From the NCBI GenBank assembly GCA_009761415.1, contig QUOL01000016.1:1-64000 (forward strand): a DNA stretch of 64,000 nt. The letters are read 5' to 3'. Origin of the DNA: Sarcomyxa edulis. Lineage: Eukaryota > Basidiomycota > Agaricomycetes > Agaricales > Mycenaceae. A program made the position numbers and the translations under genes. Positions within the stretch are counted from its first letter, which is position 1, and every line of letters starts with the position of its first letter. A model generated the notes under the pieces. That model did no database searches and was not told the origin of the DNA. It worked only from the letters and a program-made list of their open reading frames with translations. Shown here piece after piece: positions 1 through 9,528 of this stretch.

Positions 1-1
1 A

Positions 2-520
2 GATATCGGAGAAGTCCTAGCAAACGAACAAGCAAGAAAAACCCGTAATGGCAAACCGCTGGAACCTACGGAGAAACCTGTACCTGCTATGCGAAGGAAA
101 GGACCCCCCGGACGACCTCAGCCGCTCCCTGACGATCCGGTCAGCCAAGTTCCTCCCAAAAGGAAAACGGTAGAATTCGAAAAGGATGCGACCGAAGGAA
201 GGAAGCAGGTACAAACTGGTCCGCAGTATAAATTCTCAACGCCGATAGAAGATCCGGAGTTGGCAAAAAGGGTCTTGAACGATCACTTGATACTCAGATA
301 TCCATCTCACAAAGAGAATTACTTTCGCTTAGCCTAGACGTCAGAAAACAGTACAAGGAACTGGTGTCTACTAAAAGGATTCCGACGGTTGGACGACTCG
401 AGTCGATTAATCCGGACAACATCGACGAACCGGACTCCAGTTATAATCCTTCGGTACGAAAATCCGAACGGACCGGACGAAGAAATTCTCCTCACGGGCT
501 CATCCATTGAAAAAACTCAG
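2..520 (+). pseudogene. Gag-pol linker upstream of the protease, frameshifted
   Basis: The frame is open from base 2 to the stop at 337 and is rich in K, R and P, as expected for the end of gag or the gag-pol linker. From about 285 the likely protein continues in another frame (reading ...ISISQRELLSLS... then VRKQYKELVST) up to about 470. That stretch resembles the helix found before the protease in many basidiomycete Gypsy polyproteins. A further change of frame near 485 leads into the protease. At least two small indels therefore separate pieces of one former reading frame. It is a partial feature, cut by the window edge. The family assignment rests on position and general resemblance. Confidence 0.6.
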
Positions 521-1104
521 AGTAATCTACCCGACTATCGAGGATGAAAAGGTCGAATGTGTGTTGGACGGAGGGTCGGAAAATAATTGCCATGAACAAG
601 GGACTTTGGCAGAAACTCGGAATACACTTGAGACCGGACCATAAAATCACTATGGAATCGGCCAATAGCCAGCATGACACGACTACGGGGCTTATCGAGG
701 ACCTTAAATTTAATATCGGAGGACTCGAAATCTATCTGAAGGTCCATGTGGTGGAAAACGCTCCGTTCGAAATACTAATGGGACGACCATTCTTTAAACT
801 AACGGGATGCGTTACCAAGGACTATACGACCGGAAACCAGGACTTGACCTTGACCTGCCCTAATACAGGAAAGGTTGTCACAGTTCCAACGTTCGTCAAC
901 CAAAACGATCTTCACCGACATCGGTGGGTTTTCGCCCGGTCGGAGGCCGTCAGTAGTCGAGACGAAACCTTCGAAAAAGCATATCGGGTCAAGTATTTTA
1001 CGGTGACCGACGATACCCAGACTGCTGAAATTAACGATCATAATGTAACAACGAACTCGACGACACGATTTTTCCCCTTCCAGACTGGGCCACCCAGCAA
1101 GTAA
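498..1104 (+). pseudogene. Retropepsin-like aspartic protease, frameshifted near its active site
   Basis: The frame through 498-585 encodes an I-E-D-E-K-V-E-C stretch, then the active-site motif V-L-D-G-G-S, the retropepsin-like D-(S/T/G)-G turn. The downstream part (A-M-N-K-G-L-W onward, with a later flap-like segment and the I-L-M-G-R-P-F motif typical of the C-terminal half of Gypsy proteases) lies in the +1 frame, opened at 544 and closed at 1104. The switch falls in the run of A residues at about 577-581, so a one-base change splits catalytic loop and body. A programmed shift is possible but unlikely, because other frameshifts are scattered through the element. About 300 bp of unassigned linker follows before the RT frame. 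Confidence 0.7.
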
Positions 1105-1411
1105 CATATTTACCGGAAACACGCTACGAAAACATGGAAACGGAGGGAGCGGAGCAAACCCTCAACCAGCCCTCATGTGAAAATTGTATACTAAATGAAA
1201 TACGCAATGCCTGACGCTTTCGGACAACAAAATACCGCAGAAGAGAAAGAAGGGGAAGAAGTACAAACCGGTAGATAAAAGGACCCAACCGGTCGCTGCT
1301 ACGCTACCAGAGGAATACAGGATAGTACGAAAGTTCCCGTCGGACCCGCTGGAAACGCTGCCTGAGCTACCAACGCATCCACCGCGATTCGAACCAGGCA
1401 CGAGATATACG

Positions 1412-4129
1412 ATGGAAAGGATGATGGAACAGAATATCAACCCGGACGGCTTTTTATGGCCTGAGGAAGAAAAACTAGTCCATCATATAATCAAAACGCA
1501 CGAAATGGCGTTCGCCTGGAACGAGATGGAAAAGGGCCACTTCAGATCGGACTACTTCGAACCGATTAAGCTCCCAGTTCTTGAACACACCCCTTGGAGC
1601 TATAAAAACATTCCGATACCACCGGGAATACGAGATAAGGTGGTACAGGCAGTCAAAGACAAGATAGCGGCAGGAGTATATGAACCATCGAATTCATCGT
1701 ACAGGTCGAGGTGGTTCTGCGTGCCAAAGAAGGATGGGGTATCGTTAAGGATTGTGCATGATTTACAGCCTCTTAATGCTGTAACGATAAAGGACGCGGG
1801 CTGCCCGCCAATCGTCGAAGTCTATGCGGAGTCCTTCGGTGGGGCCACAATATATGGAATGTTCGATCTGTTTGTGGGATTCGACCACAGAATCCTCGCT
1901 ATACCCTCAAGGGATCTTACGACGTTCCAAACGCCGATGGGCACTTTCAGGTTAACAAGGCTTCCACAAGGATACACTAATTCGGTCCAGATACAACAGG
2001 GAGATGTTTCGTTCATCCTGCAAGACGAGATTCCGAGCATCACACAACCGTTCGTGGACGATTGTCCGGTGAAGGGACCAGCAACGTACTACCAATCGGA
2101 AACTGGGGAATACGAAACAATACCGGGCAACCCAGGGATAAGGAGATTCGTGTGGGAACACCTGGTGAACGTCAATCGAATCGTTCACCGAATAAGGCAT
2201 GCAGGAGGAACGTTCAATGCCAAGAAATCATTTCTGGCAGTACCATCGGTCGTCATTGTTGGCCACCGCTGTAACGTGCATGGCAGGATCCCGGATGAAA
2301 CAAAGGTCCAGAAAATCAAAGATTGGCCGCCCTGTGAAGATTTAACAGATGTCCGAGCCTTCCTAGGAACGCTCGGACTAATGAGAATCTTCATAAAGAA
2401 CTTTTCGCTACATGCGCGGCCGCTGGTCATGCTTACACGAAAGGATGTCGATTTCGTCTTCGGATTGCCACAGATAAAAGCCATGGAAACGCTCAAACAT
2501 CTCTTAATAACCTCTCCGGCACTCCGAGCAATAGACTACCACTCGGAAAGGATGGTCTATCTAGTTGTCGATTCGTCTTGGAGGGCGATGGGCTGTGTCC
2601 TGCTGCAACTCGGACAAGACGGGATCGAATATCCATCCAGATTTGGCTCTATTACATGGAATGAACGCGAGCAAGGATACTCCCAGGCAAAAATCGAACT
2701 CTATGGCTTATTCAGGGCCCTCAGGGCTTATAGGTTATACATAGTCGGGGTTAAAAACTTGACGGTCCGAACAGATGCGAAATATATCAAAGGGATGCTA
2801 AATAATCCGGATATACAACCTAATGCGGCTATCAATAGATGGATAGCAGCTATCCAGCTGTTCACGTTCAAACTAGAGCACATTCCAGGAACGGCGATGG
2901 GGCCGGCGGACGGTCTATCTAGACGACGAAAGGCCCCGGAAGACTCGGAAGAAGAAGACGACGTCGAAGAATGGATCGATAGGGCATGCGGATTTTCGGT
3001 CGAAATGCTAAACTGGAACGAAAACAGAGCTCGGTCAATATTGGATACGGTGCCGCCTCATCGATTAATGATAAATGACCGCGATTTTCCCGAAGCCATA
3101 GCAAAGGCATATTTCGCCTCGTTACCTGGCCGAAGAAGAGAAGTATCGGCAGTCCTTATTGGCGAAGTTGTCCCGAACGTGGTTATTCCTCAGTCGACTC
3201 TCGCCATCAAACAAGACGAAGAACTCGTACGAATAACGGAGTACCTTGAAACGGCGAACAGGCCCGAAGGATTGTCCGATAAACAATTCAAAGCGTTTAT
3301 GAAGAAAGCAGCTCACTTCTTTGTCCTAAATGGGCAATTATGGAGAAAGGACAGGCAGCTGAAACACAAAGTCGTACTCCCACCGGAAAAGAGGATTCAA
3401 ATAATGGCCGAACTTCATGATAAATTCGGGCATAAAGCAACGTGGACAACGAAGGTCAGGCTGATGGATAGGTTTTGGTGGCCAAGCATGAGCAGAGATG
3501 TGTCCTGGTTCGTCAGGACGTGTCACCAATGTCAACTCAGAAACAGTTCGAAGATCCACATTCCTCCGACTGTGGCGGTTCCGTTTCCGCTATTTGGGAA
3601 AATCTACATGGACACAATGCACCTTCCTACAGTCGATGGCTTTCATGTGATTGCTCATGGACGATGTTCGCTCAGCTCATATCCGGAGTGGAGAATGCTG
3701 AAAAATGAAAGCGCTGTTAATCTGGCCAGTTTCATCTTCGAAGATGTCCTATGCAGATGGGGAAGTATAATGGAAATCGTCACGGATAATGGGAAACCTT
3801 GGGTCAAAGCGGTCGATCACCTCAAAAAGCAATATGGAATCAATCATATACGAATTTCGGGTTATAATTCGCAAGCGCAGGGGGTCATCGAGCGAAAGCA
3901 CTACGATGTCCGAGAATCGCTCATTAAGTCGTGCGATGGGAATCAATCAATTTGGCCGAAAGCAGCGCATGCCATATTTTGGGCCGAGCGGATTACAATT
4001 CAGAAATCCACGGGGTATTCGCCATATTACATAGCGCACGGTGTCCAGGCGATACATCCGTTTGATTGGAACAGTCAACATACATGCACCCGTTTATCGA
4101 CGAAGAAATGGACTTCGGAGAACTCATAA
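1412..4129 (+). CDS. Gypsy Pol: reverse transcriptase - RNase H - integrase
   Basis: This 905-residue open frame has the domains in Ty3/Gypsy order. RT (about residues 95-290): VPKKDG, a D in the G-M-F-D motif, LPQGYTNS, and F-V-D-D as the Y/F-x-D-D catalytic box. RNase H (about 385-510): D of YLVVDSS, E of KIELYG, D of RTDAKY and a final D in GPADGLSRR. Integrase (about 640-890): an H-x3-FGH / C-H-Q-C zinc-binding module, then D (YMDTMHL), D (VTDNGK) and E (GVIERK), with 34 residues between the last two. The catalytic residues are all present. The frame leaves the true coding phase at about 4070 and ends 60 bases later. The first Met at 1412 is probably not a real start, since Pol is normally made as a fusion. 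Confidence 0.92.
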   Translation: MERMMEQNINPDGFLWPEEEKLVHHIIKTHEMAFAWNEMEKGHFRSDYFEPIKLPVLEHTPWSYKNIPIPPGIRDKVVQAVKDKIAAGVYEPSNSSYRSRWFCVPKKDGVSLRIVHDLQPLNAVTIKDAGCPPIVEVYAESFGGATIYGMFDLFVGFDHRILAIPSRDLTTFQTPMGTFRLTRLPQGYTNSVQIQQGDVSFILQDEIPSITQPFVDDCPVKGPATYYQSETGEYETIPGNPGIRRFVWEHLVNVNRIVHRIRHAGGTFNAKKSFLAVPSVVIVGHRCNVHGRIPDETKVQKIKDWPPCEDLTDVRAFLGTLGLMRIFIKNFSLHARPLVMLTRKDVDFVFGLPQIKAMETLKHLLITSPALRAIDYHSERMVYLVVDSSWRAMGCVLLQLGQDGIEYPSRFGSITWNEREQGYSQAKIELYGLFRALRAYRLYIVGVKNLTVRTDAKYIKGMLNNPDIQPNAAINRWIAAIQLFTFKLEHIPGTAMGPADGLSRRRKAPEDSEEEDDVEEWIDRACGFSVEMLNWNENRARSILDTVPPHRLMINDRDFPEAIAKAYFASLPGRRREVSAVLIGEVVPNVVIPQSTLAIKQDEELVRITEYLETANRPEGLSDKQFKAFMKKAAHFFVLNGQLWRKDRQLKHKVVLPPEKRIQIMAELHDKFGHKATWTTKVRLMDRFWWPSMSRDVSWFVRTCHQCQLRNSSKIHIPPTVAVPFPLFGKIYMDTMHLPTVDGFHVIAHGRCSLSSYPEWRMLKNESAVNLASFIFEDVLCRWGSIMEIVTDNGKPWVKAVDHLKKQYGINHIRISGYNSQAQGVIERKHYDVRESLIKSCDGNQSIWPKAAHAIFWAERITIQKSTGYSPYYIAHGVQAIHPFDWNSQHTCTRLSTKKWTSENS

Positions 4130-4677
4130 CGCGAAGAGCGATGAAGCTTCAAAGACGGGAAAAGGAGCTATCGAAAATACAGAGAGACAAGTACAAGGCT
4201 AGGCTCGAGTCGGCAGAGCAATTCCTGAAGAAGTATGAAGGACAGATTTACGATTTCAAGTTCGCCCCGGGGAGGCTCGTACTCATCAGAAACACAAGGA
4301 TCGAGAAGGAACTGAATAACAAGATGAAGCCCCGATATATAGGTCCGATGGTTGTTGTCCGGCAAACGAAATCGGGAAGTTATATACTCTCCGAAGTCAA
4401 TGGTGCGATCGCGGAACATCGATTTGCGGCGCACCGACTGGTACCATACTTCAGGAGGAACGAAATCACTATCCAAGTCACAACTTTAGTAGGTAAAACT
4501 ACGAAACAGCTGAACGAGATGGCGGACGACGATACACCAGACGAATACAGCTTGGTGGAGCCAGGGGACGACTCGCTACCAGGAACATACAGGACGAGAC
4601 TTTGGCAGTTCCCCAGGAAACCGGAACACGAAGGGACGACGTTAACGCCAGAACAAACGGGGCAAAAGAGGACGTAG
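4066..4677 (+). pseudogene. Integrase C-terminal tail (GPY/F module), out of frame with Pol
   Basis: The frame that opens at 4066 overlaps the end of the Pol frame. It continues the integrase protein with a basic helix (R-R-A-M-K-L-Q-R-R-E-K), then the GPY/F-type module Y-I-G-P-M-V-V-V followed by an S-Y-I-L-S-E motif and H-R-L-V-P-Y, which closes Gypsy integrases that lack a chromodomain. A one-base loss at about 4067-4072 separates it from the catalytic core. The acidic and polar tail to residue 203 has no recognised domain. The TAG at 4675-4677 is the end of gag-pol. Confidence 0.8.
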
Positions 4678-4783
4678 GGCCGGCGAGGCAACGATAAAGA
4701 CTTCTTAAAATTTCACCTTATATTCATCTGGCTTATTTAACAAGAAATCGATTCATATTTCTACATTAAAGGTGGTGTCCACC

Positions 4784-4800
4784 GAGAAAAGGGGGGGGAG
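4784..4800 (+). other. Polypurine-tract-like sequence just after pol
   Basis: Seventeen purines without interruption (GAGAAAAGGGGGGGGAG) begin 107 bases after the pol stop. They follow a small GGTGG-TGT-CCACC hairpin. In most Gypsy elements the polypurine tract that primes plus-strand DNA synthesis lies here, against the 3' LTR. In this element the LTR is much further downstream, behind the antisense genes, and has its own purine tract. This one may be a central or ancestral tract. That function is inferred. Confidence 0.5.
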
Positions 4801-4869
4801 CGTACAAAGTCGGAAATCTGCGACGGGTTATCAAAAACAAACAAGAAAATACGAGAAGGTGGACTTGTG

Positions 4870-6248
4870 CTACAAGAACGCCATAGCAATCTCCTCCTCG
4901 TCCGCCTCATCGATAGCATCCTCGATCAAGACGCGATACGCCAAACCAATTTCCTTCATTACTTGATCAATAATCGGGGTCATATGATCAACGACAACGG
5001 GGCTTAGCACGCCAAAAGCGGACGAATCACTGGCACCGTCGAGAAGACGGGACCTAGAATTGCGAACGATGGCATCCATTTTCTCGCTGCGTGCGATACT
5101 GGAATCAGATCGTGGCCGAGGATGGTGCTCCGGAGACAGGCGAATGACTGGACGTCTGGGGTCGATACGCGAAAGGGAGCCAGAAGCCACGTTACGAAGG
5201 AGGGGAAGGGCTGACGAACTAGCAGTCGGGTTCGCCGATGTCTTAATCTCACCGGACGCCTCGCTGGAAACGACTTCGGGCCTTTTTAGGACCTTGATGC
5301 AGCCGGTAGCGCGAGCCATTAATTCGCCTACAAAGGGGAAAGAATTTCTATGGTTGCAGTTGTGTCCGTCACTACAGGGAGAAGGCTCACTGAGGTTATC
5401 CTCTCCACCTACGAGATTGCATGCGGACTGCTTCCCTTCACAGAAGTCGCATGCTTGAGACCTGAAACCGGGGCAAGAAACGTCATTGCGAATACATTCG
5501 GAACATCGGTAGTCCTTGAAGAGGGTAAAAGATGGGGTCAATGACTTGAAAAACATAGGATGAGATACGGGGAAAGACTGACTCTGGCTCGGATAAAAAA
5601 GAGGCGGTTCTTTCTGGATGCTCTATCCTGTTTCGCTGAAGAAAGTGTTCGATAGGCTTCAACTGCTGGGAGGACGGTGATTTTGGGTACGGGGAAGCCG
5701 GTAACTTTTCTCGACCGACGGGTAGGTTGGCTGGTCCGTTCCCTCCCCGGAGAGTCACTTTGGGGCTCGACATCGCTAGCAGCTACGACCATTCGGACGC
5801 GGGCAACTTTAAATGACCGGCTTACGGGCGCGAGAAGAGTACTTACAAGAATCGGCCAACTCGTCGCTCGAAAACTCAGGATCGAAATTAGCAACGGCCA
5901 CGGTGCGCGGAAGATTATACGAAATGGCCTCGAGAAGAAAGTCGGGAACGTAGGGAAAGTTATTAATGAACTTTATAACGGACGAATTCAATTCCGGAAA
6001 ATTGTGGAAATAGGCTGGCGGAGCCCTAGGATAACCGATCGATAAAAGGGTGAACATCATGGACCTCAATTCTTTCGACGACTTCGTGATACGATCAGGC
6101 ATTAATTGCCTGTAAACACCGAAAAGCGAACCGGGAATTCGTCTAGTCGATATAAGGGCGCTTCGCTGAGCAGCGGAGAGGGTTCGCAAATCAGTATCAC
6201 CAGAAAGGGCGGACAAGAGAGGCTGTGCGACGGTGCCATCCAGAATAT
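4870..6248 (-). CDS. Antisense gene A: Zn2Cys6-like cysteine-cluster protein
   Basis: Minus-strand exons 6248-5847, 5782-5583 (or starting at 5806) and 5514-4870 keep frame through introns 5783-5846 (GTAAGT donor) and 5515-5582 (GTCAGT donor). The first exon could not be fixed, so the 5' end is partial. The N-terminal domain contains S-T-R-R-I-P-G-S and P-Y-V-P-D-F-L-L-E-A-I. The middle is basic. Right after the last intron comes a cluster of six cysteines spaced C-x2-C-x6-C-x7-C-x2-C-x6-C, the spacing of the fungal binuclear zinc cluster, although the usual run of basic residues is weak. The acidic C-terminus ends D-E-E-E-I-A-M-A-F-L. Gene B (12941-14703) is a clear paralogue with the same domain order and the same intron before the cysteines. 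No function is known. DNA or RNA binding is only an inference from the cysteine pattern. Confidence 0.75.
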
Positions 6249-7041
6249 CTGAACAAAAAACTTGTTATCAAACCAACTATGGACGATGAAGGAATATCGC
6301 GAACCCGTGATCGACCTATTAAACTTTCCTGAAAAAGCACCAGTGGTGGACGACATATCTAAGAACCCTGATGGACGAAGAAGATACCGTCAATAAAAGA
6401 GGTTTCGAGAATAAAAGACCTCTCCTAAAAAGAATCTCAGCCCGGGTATCTCCAGCCACGTGGAAAAGAAGCCGAATCGATTGCCGAAACGATAAGGTCT
6501 TTGGTAAACAACCGCTCACAAAAAGAAGGATGGCGATCTATGAGGAGAAGAGGAAAAGGATGCTGCTACGCACTAATAGCAATAAGAACCTGGAAGTCAA
6601 AATACGAACGTTAAATTGGAAGAACACGAAAGGAAGAAATACGAAGAACCGAAATACGAGACAAGCAAGAAAGAATAGTATGGTTGGCGCATGGGGCTTA
6701 TAACCTCGTAACGGAACGGATAGAGAGCGACGGCTCTCCTGTACACAGTGACGAAATACTGCGAAAAAGACCACGGACGACAAACGATCGAAAGAAATTG
6801 GAAGAAAACGACTATGCGGGGTTCGGAGACGGTAGATCTGGCTGGCCAGCGGATCTACTGACGCAGACCGAACCCAATTATGCGCTGATATGATAAAAGT
6901 ATGCAACTCACGACGTTTTACAGATTTACGAGGAGACCGAGACGCTGGGTCTCACACTATGCAAAATTATGAACGAATTATGCGCCTGTTATCAGGCATT
7001 TATTTTACAAGAGACAAGGAATCGGAAACTCATCGGACGGT
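6249..7041. other. Stretch between antisense genes A and C, no confident gene
   Basis: The first 250 bases are the 5' side of gene A. The minus strand around 6445-6465 reads V-A-G-D-T-R-A-E-I, matching V-P-G-D-T-R-N-E-I upstream of gene B, so a short upstream exon or conserved leader probably lies here. From about 6700 the sequence is almost the same as the inner element from about 15175, marking the start of the duplicated block. Plus-strand open frames here are low-complexity K/R/N shadows. I see no other gene. Confidence 0.5.
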
Positions 7042-7977
7042 CTACAGAATGGTAGTATCAGGTACCGCTCCAGCTCCTCGACGATTAGCCCTTGCCCCTC
7101 CGCGACCTCTCACACGCGTCGCACCGTTCCGAGGATCTACCTGTCCGAAAGCTCCAGGGCCGAAATGAACTTGGTGGAGGCCTCCGAGACGAGGATCGGG
7201 AACGTCTCCATGAAGACGGACCTCTTCAAAGCCCTCTTTTACGGGAAACCTCGCGACGAAGGGGACAAGAGGATATTGAGGAGCAGGAAGAACAGGATTG
7301 GGAACGAAAGCCGCCCGCAATTTGAGCAGGTCGTTAACTTGCTGCTGCTTCATTTCGGGGAGCACGCCGTACACGTTGTACGCATCGGACGACTCAAATC
7401 CATCGAAATCCAGGGCAGTTCCGACGTATCCGACCTAGAAAAAGACGAAAAGAAATAAATCAACGAAGAATGAGAACCAAGAAATATGTAAAACGTGCCT
7501 GGGCAACCATCTCGCTCTTCACCGACGACAAAAGATACCCAACGTTCCTAACGTTGACCGCAACGTAGTCCCCCTCGAAACCAAAGTTCTTCAGAAAGAA
7601 CTCGAGCATGGCGACGGTAGTGGTGGCTTGAGCGGGAATTGGAATGGTATCCCAAGAGCCTGATTTAATGGCCTCGGAGGCTCGGAGTTTCATAGCTTGA
7701 TGCTGGACGGACGATGTTGAAAGAGGAACGATGAAGGAAAAACAAGCGAGCCGCTTACTACGTAATTGACGATCCGGGTGAGGAGGGTCCTGACCCAGAG
7801 CCTTTCCTCGAGAGGAACGTCCGTCGGACACCTCCCATTAACGGAGAGATGAACGATGCCTAGGAGGCTACGAATTGACCGAGACCAGATGGTGGTCGGA
7901 GACCTCTCATTCTCGAGGTCGGGATCCTGGGGATTTTCGGGAAAGCGATTTGCAGACAAACGGAGAATAAAGGACAT
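7042..7977 (-). CDS. Antisense gene C, outer copy: 271-residue protein of unknown function
   Basis: Exons 7977-7759, 7702-7499 and 7434-7042 (219+204+393 nt) give 271 residues. Intron 1 is GT-AG (GTAAGC). Intron 2 begins GCACGT and is read as GC-AG, and both keep phase 0. The protein starts MSFILRLSANR, contains I-W-S-R-S-I-R-S-L-L-G-I-V and M-L-E-F-F-L-K-N-F, and ends in a Gly/Arg-rich tail (R-G-R-G-G-A-R-A-N-R-R-G). In the tail exon the inner copy differs from it by two silent changes at adjacent Val and Gly codons, where the alternative frame would have a stop, so this frame is preferred. A TATATAAA lies about 52 nt upstream of the ATG. There is no known domain. It resembles the family of D, E, G and H only distantly. 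Confidence 0.7.
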
Positions 7978-8028
7978 CGTTGATGGAACTTTACTGACTT
8001 AAGGATCAGAGCAAACGATTCGGGGAGG

Positions 8029-8036
8029 TTTATATA
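8029..8036 (-). promoter_or_regulatory. TATA box of antisense gene C
   Basis: On the minus strand this reads TATATAAA, about 52 nt before the ATG of gene C. The inner copy has the same sequence at 16509-16516 before its gene C. It supports a separate minus-strand promoter inside the element. Confidence 0.6.
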
Positions 8037-8078
8037 TGCAGACTACAATAAGTGGCATATGATTCTGGGAGCGTTACT

Positions 8079-8797
8079 TTACTCCGTCGTTTCCTCCTCC
8101 GACCCTGGCCAGTCCTCCGCGTCGCTATATCCTGCACCTTCGGACTCCCCCTCGACTACGACAACGCGCTTAGGTACGACCCTTTCGAGGAGATCGAGAC
8201 GGATCGATCTGGTCATCGCGCTTTCCAACGCGGCATCCCCGGGCTTCTCGTACTCCGGCCAATCGAAGGCATCTTCAGCCGACGCGTAAGCCGCCAGGGC
8301 GCGTATGCTAAGCTCGGTAAGAGCTCGGACGGCTTCGACCTCCCAATGAATGGGGCTTGCTGGCTGAATTCGGACAGCCCGACAAATCAAGCGCAAATGG
8401 CTAATCGTTCTATTCATCTCGGACGGAATCATGTATAAACGCCTGTCCTGCTTGTTCAGCTCCTGCCACTGGCTGTGGAAATGGACCTGTTACCGATCAA
8501 GTGAAAACCCGTTAAACAATGAGATCGCTAAGGGTCGAGCTTAGACCAACGTACCGCGAGGAGCAACACGATTTGCGCATTGCAGTAGTAGGGAACCCTC
8601 TCGCGACCAGTTAAAGCTACGAAGTAGCCATCGGGCCCGAGTTCACGGAATATAAAATCGGCAACGAGGCCGACAGCGGGGCGCAGGAGGCACCTGAGAT
8701 AGTGAATCATTCCGTCACGATCAAGGATATCGAACGTTGCTGCCTCTTGGGCAAGAGTGTTCAAAAGGACTTGGTGTAGGGGTTCCATAATTTTCAT
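8079..8797 (-). CDS. Antisense gene D, outer copy: 216-residue family protein
   Basis: Exons 8797-8555 and 8486-8079 (243+408 nt) are joined by a 68-nt intron with a GTACGT donor and an AACAG acceptor, giving 216 residues. The N-terminal half carries the family signature in the form D-G-M-I-H-Y-L-R-C-L-L-R-P-A-V-G-L-V, then Y-F-V-A-L-T-G-R and a short hydrophobic helix. The C-terminal half is acidic (W-P-G-S-E-E-E-T-T-E). Exon 1 is identical at protein level in the inner copy, and exon 2 differs at three residues. A TATAAAA lies at 8839-8845, about 42 nt upstream of the ATG. The gene runs against the retrotransposon transcript. It has no recognised domain and no signal peptide. Confidence 0.75.
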
Positions 8798-8838
8798 GGG
8801 CTCTGCGGTGACCTGTACGGAGGAATTGATTCACCCTT

Positions 8839-8845
8839 TTTTATA
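8839..8845 (-). promoter_or_regulatory. TATA box of antisense gene D
   Basis: The minus strand reads TATAAAA, 42-48 nt before the ATG at 8797. In the inner element TATAAAG is found at 17318-17324, the same distance from its gene D. Confidence 0.55.
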
Positions 8846-8883
8846 CTAAAAATATCGCGCTATTCAGCTATCGGACACCCCTT

Positions 8884-9479
8884 CTACTTGCCCGTACCCT
8901 CCCCTGCCAACCGTATCACGAACTCCGGAAATTCCACGGCAGCTGCCTCTCGGTGCATTACAGGGACGATAGACCAAAGGAACTCCTTCGTTAAATCCTT
9001 CCTCTTCACAAGTACATCCTCATCGTACCCGAGCTCAACTCCGTGATGGATAAGGAATAGCTGCACCATGCTTGCGAGGCGCAACGCTTCTGACGGAACC
9101 ACGGCCTCGTCTCCTCGGCCAATTGCCGTCACCCTATCCCTAAACCGTAGAATGGCATCCTAGAAGACGTAAGGTTAACACTCCGAAGCTCACCGAGTGA
9201 ACCACGGACGCCTACCAAATGATCCAACACGATGCGGAACCAGCCTTTCGTCTCGCTCCATATGATTGGTTCAACGGTGTCTCTCGGGGAACTCGTTATA
9301 AGATAAGCCGCGTACCCCCGCTCGACGATCTCCATCATAGGGCGGAGGCGGAACCGAAGGAAATTTGTAAAGCCCTCGGTAGGAGCGAAATCCCCGGCAA
9401 GAACTTCAGGAGGATGAGCGTACGACAAAAACTCGTCTCGGAGAGCTTGAGTAAACGATGAACTAACGACATGCGACAT
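8884..9479 (-). CDS. Antisense gene E, outer copy: 179-residue family protein
   Basis: Exons 9479-9216 and 9159-8884 (264+276 nt) flank a 56-nt intron (GTAGGC donor, TTCTAG acceptor) and give 179 residues. The family signature is very clear: E-G-F-T-N-F-L-R-F-R-L-R-P-M-M-E-I-V. It is followed by a W-S-containing segment and a leucine-rich part (R-L-A-S-M-V-Q-L-F-L-I-H-H). The inner copy differs at a few residues (for example M/V after R-P-M, V/L, F/Y). TATAAAG lies at 9522-9528, about 43 nt upstream. No known domain was recognised. Together with D, G and H it defines a paralogous set that is probably old, because the four are far more different from each other than the two element copies are. 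Confidence 0.75.
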
Positions 9480-9521
9480 TTTGGCTGGAATAACGATGGC
9501 TATCCTGCGCCAGCTGGCGTT

Positions 9522-9528
9522 CTTTATA
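9522..9528 (-). promoter_or_regulatory. TATA box of antisense gene E
   Basis: The minus strand reads TATAAAG about 43-49 nt before the gene E ATG. The inner copy has the same at 18001-18007. Confidence 0.55.

Noticed and set aside
6371..6703. Lys/Arg-rich + frame upstream of gene C
   Set aside because: It is an overlap of the minus-strand leader of gene A plus low-complexity sequence, with no counterpart in the inner element.
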